Origin: a virus
Virus record (IMG/VR): IMGVR_UViG_3300002851_000032
Location: 1 to 24,186 of that record
DNA length: 24,186 nt
Strand: one strand, 5' to 3'
The stretch's first letter is position 1. Every line of letters begins with the position of its first letter. Below, piece by piece: positions 21,188 through 24,186 of the stretch. Below the pieces are notes generated by a model that was not told where the DNA came from, did not search any database, and saw only the letters and a program-made list of their open reading frames with translations. The translations under genes and the position numbers were made by a program.

Positions 21188-21907
21188 ATGGCGACGAAGC
21201 GGATTAGAGACTTGCCGAGCAACACGCCCACGCCCGGCGATGTTGTGGCCGTGGACCGCCCCGGTGGTGGGACGTTTCGGATTCCGTTGGGGCAGGCAGG
21301 CGGCATCCCCTTCCTGGACGTCGCTGGGGCGCTCGCTGCCAGCGACGCGCACCTAAATAGGGGGTCTGTGACCAGCGCCGTAGACTGGAACACCCTCACC
21401 AATGCGGGTACATATGAGATAGCGAGCGGGGCCTTCGGCACCGGCAGCGCCAACACGCCGCCCGCCGTGACCAAGCAGGGGCACCTGCTGGTTCTCAAAA
21501 CATCGGGGGCCACCACCCAGGTGTACGTCCCCAAGGGCAACGACCCTGGCATCTATTGGCGGCAGTACGCCGGGGGCACCTGGTCTTCCTGGGCCACGGC
21601 CGGTGTGATGTATGGGTCCAACTCTAACGGCTCCTACATTCGGTTTGCGGATGGGTCCCAAATCTGCTGGGGGGTAAACGTTGGCGCTGGTCCAGACCCT
21701 CAGACCATCATCTACCCTGCGGCGTTTGTGTCGCCCCCGGCGGTGGTGGTAAACCTATCTGAATGGCCACCTGGGCATATCTCCGTGGATTCCCAATGGG
21801 GGTATGGCACTACCCAACAGAGGTTCCGGAAATACTACGCAGACGGGACTGTGTACGCCAGTACTGCGTACCGGTTCAACTACATCGCCATCGGGAGGTG
21901 GAAATGA
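21188..21907 (+). CDS. Tail fibre protein with pyocin-knob-like segment
   Basis: This 239-residue protein starts at ATG 21188 with GGAGGAGG upstream. The N terminus (KRIRDLPSNTPTPGDVVAVD) fits the common attachment segment of short tail fibres. Residues about 55-140 (SAVDWNTLTNAGTYEIASGA, KQGHLLVLKTSGATTQVYV, IYWRQYAGGTWSSWATAG) match a pyocin-knob-like receptor-binding segment. The C-terminal 100 residues (YIRFADGSQICWG; VSPPAVVVN; ending RFNYIAIGRWK) resemble the receptor-binding tip of gp37/H-type lectin-like fibres. The fibre would bind a host surface structure, perhaps a glycan. Assigned with good confidence as a fibre; the exact receptor is unknown. Confidence 0.8.
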   Translation: MATKRIRDLPSNTPTPGDVVAVDRPGGGTFRIPLGQAGGIPFLDVAGALAASDAHLNRGSVTSAVDWNTLTNAGTYEIASGAFGTGSANTPPAVTKQGHLLVLKTSGATTQVYVPKGNDPGIYWRQYAGGTWSSWATAGVMYGSNSNGSYIRFADGSQICWGVNVGAGPDPQTIIYPAAFVSPPAVVVNLSEWPPGHISVDSQWGYGTTQQRFRKYYADGTVYASTAYRFNYIAIGRWK

Positions 21908-22206
21908 TTCGGGTTCGGTACATCCCACAGGTAGGGCTGCCCGGCCATACCCTGCGCTATAGCTGGACCGGGAGGGTCCTCACCACCACCCTATACCGGG
22001 GTGAGGAGGAGGTGGGCCAGGAGGTCTACGACCTCTCTGCCCTCCAGCCTGGGGACGAGGTGGCAGGGGTGGAGCCTGAGACGCTCCAGTTCTCCCCTCT
22101 CATCTCTGCCCGGTGCGCCGAGGACAGGACGCTGGAGGTGGTCCTCCTCCGCTGGTATGAGGGGGTTGAGCCCCCTGAGTTGGGCGAGGAGGTGCTGGAT
22201 GGCTAG
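21904..22206 (+). CDS. Hypothetical fibre-associated protein
   Basis: This 100-residue protein starts at an ATG overlapping the fibre stop (ATGA), preceded by GGGAGG. The frame extends upstream into the fibre gene as a shadow. It is mixed alpha/beta with RVRYIPQVGLPGHTLRYSWT and a pattern of acidic residues. Following a fibre gene, small proteins like this are often fibre assembly chaperones. No recognisable motif; the role is inferred from position only. Its end overlaps the next gene by 8 bases. Confidence 0.5.
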   Translation: MIRVRYIPQVGLPGHTLRYSWTGRVLTTTLYRGEEEVGQEVYDLSALQPGDEVAGVEPETLQFSPLISARCAEDRTLEVVLLRWYEGVEPPELGEEVLDG

Positions 22207-22450
22207 ACTAAAAATCAAAACCCACCAGGACCGCATCCGGGAGGCCTGGGCGGCCTTTCGGACCGAGCGGGACCGCCGCCTGGCGGAGACGGACTGGGTG
22301 GTGGCCAGGGCCTACGAGCGGGGCGAGCCCGTGCCAGAGGCCTGGGCGGCCTACCGGCAAGCCCTCCGGGACCTCCCGGCACACCTCACGGACGAGCAGG
22401 TTCTGGCCGGGGATATCCTGTGGCCGGAGCCTCCTGGGGGGGCTTCATGA
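22199..22450 (+). CDS. Tail assembly chaperone-like small protein (Phage_tail_APC-type)
   Basis: This 83-residue protein starts at the ATG of MARLKIKTHQ, inside the end of the previous gene (8-base overlap). It carries the family pattern RDRRLAETDWVVAR followed by PEAWAAYRQALRDLPAHLT and ends with WPEPP. The R..LAETDW, W..YRQALRDLP and W-P-x-P steps are the signature of small proteins next to tail fibre genes that are described as tail assembly chaperones. Such proteins are thought to help fibre folding or attachment. The stop overlaps the endolysin start. Confidence 0.75.
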   Translation: MARLKIKTHQDRIREAWAAFRTERDRRLAETDWVVARAYERGEPVPEAWAAYRQALRDLPAHLTDEQVLAGDILWPEPPGGAS

Positions 22451-23040
22451 GCTTCCAGACCGCCCTCGCCCACATCCTCCGCTGGGAGGGTGGATATTCC
22501 GAGCACCCCGCCGACCCCGGGGGTGCCACCAACTACGGCATCACCCAGGCCACCTATGACGCCTGGAGGCGCTCCCGGGGCCTCCCCACCCGCTCGGTGC
22601 GGGAGATTGCCCGGGAGGAGGTGGAGGCCATCTATCTGGAGCGGTACTGGACCCCCTCGGGGGCTCTGGAATGGGACCAGAGGGGCCACCCCGGCATCGC
22701 CCTCTATGTGTTTGACTCCGCGGTCCAGCACGGGGTGCGGCGGGCCAAGGACCTCGTGAAGGCCGTAGGGGAGGGGGTTCTGGATAACTACCCCATTCAA
22801 GGCCTCGGGTTCCTCCATCGGGAGCGGGTGGAGTTTTACCTCAGGCTGGAGACCTTCCCCACGTTTGGCCGCGGCTGGATGCGCCGGGTAGCCGACATCC
22901 TGGCCCAGGCTCTTTTGGCGGAGATAGCTAACGGGCAGCTGGGGGTCAAAAGGCTCGACCTGAACGGGCAAAACTACGAGGTGGAAATCGCCCGGATGGT
23001 GGGTGATAAGCTGTTCGTCAGGACGAATGGGGAAAAATGA
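22447..23040 (+). CDS. Endolysin, GH108-type N-acetylmuramidase
   Basis: This 197-residue cell-wall hydrolase, made late, breaks peptidoglycan glycan strands. The N terminus has the GH108 signature ILRWEGGYSEHPADPGGATN followed by YGIT, in which E14 is the likely catalytic acid. The rest of the catalytic domain continues to about residue 90 (YLERYWTPSGALEW; ALYVFDSAVQHGV), and the C-terminal part (about 95-185) fits the peptidoglycan-binding domain usually joined to GH108 enzymes. Length is normal. No signal peptide is seen, so export needs the holin. The start ATG overlaps the previous stop by four bases; a frame extension to 22420 is only a shadow. It is followed by a holin gene with a four-base overlap. 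Confidence 0.92.
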   Translation: MSFQTALAHILRWEGGYSEHPADPGGATNYGITQATYDAWRRSRGLPTRSVREIAREEVEAIYLERYWTPSGALEWDQRGHPGIALYVFDSAVQHGVRRAKDLVKAVGEGVLDNYPIQGLGFLHRERVEFYLRLETFPTFGRGWMRRVADILAQALLAEIANGQLGVKRLDLNGQNYEVEIARMVGDKLFVRTNGEK

Positions 23041-23417
23041 GGACCATAGTAGCGGTGACGGCGGTTCTTGGGGTGGCTCTGGCTCAGGAGGGGAGCATCC
23101 CCACGGACATTAGACAGTGGTTTGCCTCCACGGCGTCCCTGGCGGCGGTGGTGGCCGCCCTGGTAGCCCTGGTGAGGAAGCACATCCTGCGGACGCTGGA
23201 CGGGCTCGCCGTGGTGGTACTGAGCCTCGTGCTGGGCGTGGGGCTGGCCTATGTGGGGAAACTGATGGGCTACCTGGGCGGGGACTGGCTCCTGTTTGGC
23301 CTCTCTGCCGGGCTCATGGCCTCCGGGGGGTTAGACCTCCTCCGGAGCGTGGCACGGGGGAGCGGCGATGCGAAGGGCGATACTGGTACTGACGCTAGCC
23401 GTAGCCGTCTCCGGTAG
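23037..23417 (+). CDS. Holin-like membrane protein
   Basis: This 126-residue protein directly follows the endolysin gene with an ATGA overlap, the standard place of a holin. Hydrophobic segments occur at about 3-16 (IVAVTAVLGVALA, could be a signal sequence or first helix), 32-46 (TASLAAVVAALVALV), 57-77 (LAVVVLSLVLGVGLAYVGKL) and 85-100 (LLFGLSAGLMASGGLD). The C-terminal tail is charged. Three or four membrane helices and a charged C terminus fit holins that open the cytoplasmic membrane for the endolysin. Its last 50 bases overlap the next gene in another frame. Confidence 0.72.
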   Translation: MRTIVAVTAVLGVALAQEGSIPTDIRQWFASTASLAAVVAALVALVRKHILRTLDGLAVVVLSLVLGVGLAYVGKLMGYLGGDWLLFGLSAGLMASGGLDLLRSVARGSGDAKGDTGTDASRSRLR

Positions 23418-23685
23418 CGCCCTGGCGGGTGGCCGTGCGGCGTGCCGGGTGGTCTACGGGCCGCCCCTCTGGGCGGTCTGCTACACCGAGCAGGTCGTCT
23501 GGGCTCAGGGCCCGCTGGAGGTTGCTTTGGGGGTGGAAGGCCGCACCTGGCCTGAAGCGCAGGTAGCCCCGTACACCCTCCTAGGGCTCTACCTGGAGAG
23601 GTGGTGGGCCACGCTAGAGGTGGCCCGCCCCCTCCTCGGGGCCTCGCCATGGCGGTGGGCCATCGGCGTGGGGACGCGCTGGTAA
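23368..23685 (+). CDS. Exported protein, candidate outer-membrane lysis factor
   Basis: This 105-residue protein starts at ATG 23368 inside the holin gene (50-base overlap, different frame), with GGGGGAG upstream. It has a clear signal peptide (MRRAILVLTLAVAVSGSALA, cleavage probably after ALA at residue 20) and no lipobox. The mature part has two cysteines (C26 and C38) that could form a disulfide. It contains alternating hydrophobic/polar stretches (LEVALGVEGRTW; LLGLYLERWWATLEVA; WRWAIGVGTRW) like short beta strands and ends in an aromatic residue, as outer-membrane proteins do. Thermus-type hosts have an outer membrane, so a lysis or surface role is plausible. Inference only; no family match known to me. 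Confidence 0.6.
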   Translation: MRRAILVLTLAVAVSGSALAGGRAACRVVYGPPLWAVCYTEQVVWAQGPLEVALGVEGRTWPEAQVAPYTLLGLYLERWWATLEVARPLLGASPWRWAIGVGTRW

Positions 23686-23695
23686 GAGGGCACAT

Positions 23696-23884
23696 GTGGA
23701 AAAGGAGAAATACACGGAGTACGTCCTACTTAGCTTCACCACCCTGGCCGGGGTGGGGTTTTTCATCCGGTCCCTCCTCACCGGGGAGGACATTCCGCAG
23801 GGCTGGGCGCTTCTCATCGGGAGTGTGTGGGGGGCTCTCCTCGGGGTGCGCGAGATCCTCAAGCGGAAAGGAGGTGAGGGATGA
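23696..23884 (+). CDS. Small two-helix membrane protein in lysis region
   Basis: This is a 62-residue protein starting at GTG 23696, with a weak AAGAGGG (23684-23690) upstream. It has hydrophobic stretches YVLLSFTTLAGVGFFIRSLL (about residues 9-28) and WALLIGSVWGALLGV (about 37-51), then the basic end REILKRKGGEG. This size and arrangement resemble small holins or antiholins. It ends with a four-base overlap into the next membrane protein gene. Confidence 0.55.
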   Translation: MEKEKYTEYVLLSFTTLAGVGFFIRSLLTGEDIPQGWALLIGSVWGALLGVREILKRKGGEG

Positions 23885-24186
23885 GCGAGGTTGACGCCCT
23901 CCTCCTCCTCGGGGTGGAGCTCTCCCGCGCCATCATCACCGCTTACTCCGTCTACGCCATCGTGCTCATCCTGGGCGGTTTTCTGGCCCGCCTCCCCACC
24001 CGGTGGGAAGAGCGGGTGGAGGCGCTGGGGGGGAGCTTCTACCTGGCCGGGGTCATCCTCTGGCGGTACTACGCAGGTGGAGACGCGTATGACCTGGACC
24101 TCTTCCTTCGCGCCTCAGGCATGGCCCTATTGGTCCTCCCCAGGCTGGTCCGGGTAGTCCTCAGAGAGTACGGAGGTGGGAGATGA
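23881..24186 (+). CDS. Membrane protein near end of window
   Basis: This 101-residue protein starts at ATG 23881, overlapping the previous stop, with GGAGGTGAG upstream. Predicted membrane segments are around 18-36 (AIITAYSVYAIVLILGGFL), 49-64 (GGSFYLAGVILWRYY) and 78-92 (ASGMALLVLPRLVRV). It carries no known motif. With the preceding genes it makes a run of three or four small membrane proteins after the endolysin. The TGA is the last codon of the window and overlaps a possible ATG at 24183 of a further gene, so the cassette probably continues. Confidence 0.55.
   Translation: MSEVDALLLLGVELSRAIITAYSVYAIVLILGGFLARLPTRWEERVEALGGSFYLAGVILWRYYAGGDAYDLDLFLRASGMALLVLPRLVRVVLREYGGGR

Noticed and set aside
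21183-21188. TTGACA just before the tail fibre start
   Set aside because: It overlaps the stop/start junction of two coupled genes, and only a poor TAGAGA lies at a 16-base distance, so a promoter is not supported.

Overview
The window is a stretch of a tailed double-stranded DNA phage or prophage with a long non-contractile tail (siphovirus type). Every supported gene lies on the + strand. The DNA is very GC-rich with strong G/C at third codon positions, stop/start overlaps (ATGA, TAATG, GTGA) are almost universal, and GTG starts and Arg/Ala/Leu/Glu-rich proteins are common. This style fits Thermus or a relative such as Meiothermus as host. That host call is inference from composition and style. 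No integrase, repressor or host gene is in the window, so free phage and prophage cannot be told apart.

Layout. (1) 1-5096, end of the early/middle region: small zinc-binding and hypothetical proteins; a ParB-like domain fused to a DNA methyltransferase (1113-2516); an overlapping PD-(D/E)XK nuclease (2500-3150); more small proteins including a 56-residue membrane protein; a RusA-type Holliday junction resolvase (4243-4593); and an ORF whose 3' half looks frameshifted or non-coding (4590-5096). (2) 4866-5270: a control region with several short hairpins, a candidate promoter and a strong intrinsic terminator. (3) 5271-11521, packaging and head: small and large terminase subunits, a Zn-finger/HTH protein, portal, minor head protein, a small head-region protein, scaffold and major capsid protein. 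No prohead protease is seen, so the order resembles SPP1-type heads. (4) 11540-13400: small head-tail connector proteins. (5) 13400-22450, tail: major tail protein, the tail assembly chaperone pair G/T (apparently joined by +1 frameshifting), a 1295-residue tape measure, a baseplate hub protein, two further tip proteins, a tail fibre with a pyocin-knob-like segment, and small fibre-associated proteins. (6) 22447-24186, lysis: a GH108-type endolysin, a holin-like protein, an exported protein whose gene starts inside the holin gene, and two more small membrane proteins.

How it works together. The late region looks like one long translationally coupled operon, read from the control region before the small terminase gene. 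Hairpins before the portal gene and before the scaffold gene are the only visible internal punctuation and may set the ratios of head proteins. The most notable items are the coupled methyltransferase/nuclease pair, the +1 (not -1) frameshift in the tail chaperone genes, the promoter-leader-terminator arrangement before the terminase genes, an in-frame internal start giving a separate zinc-binding protein, and a multi-membrane-protein lysis cassette with a candidate outer-membrane protein.
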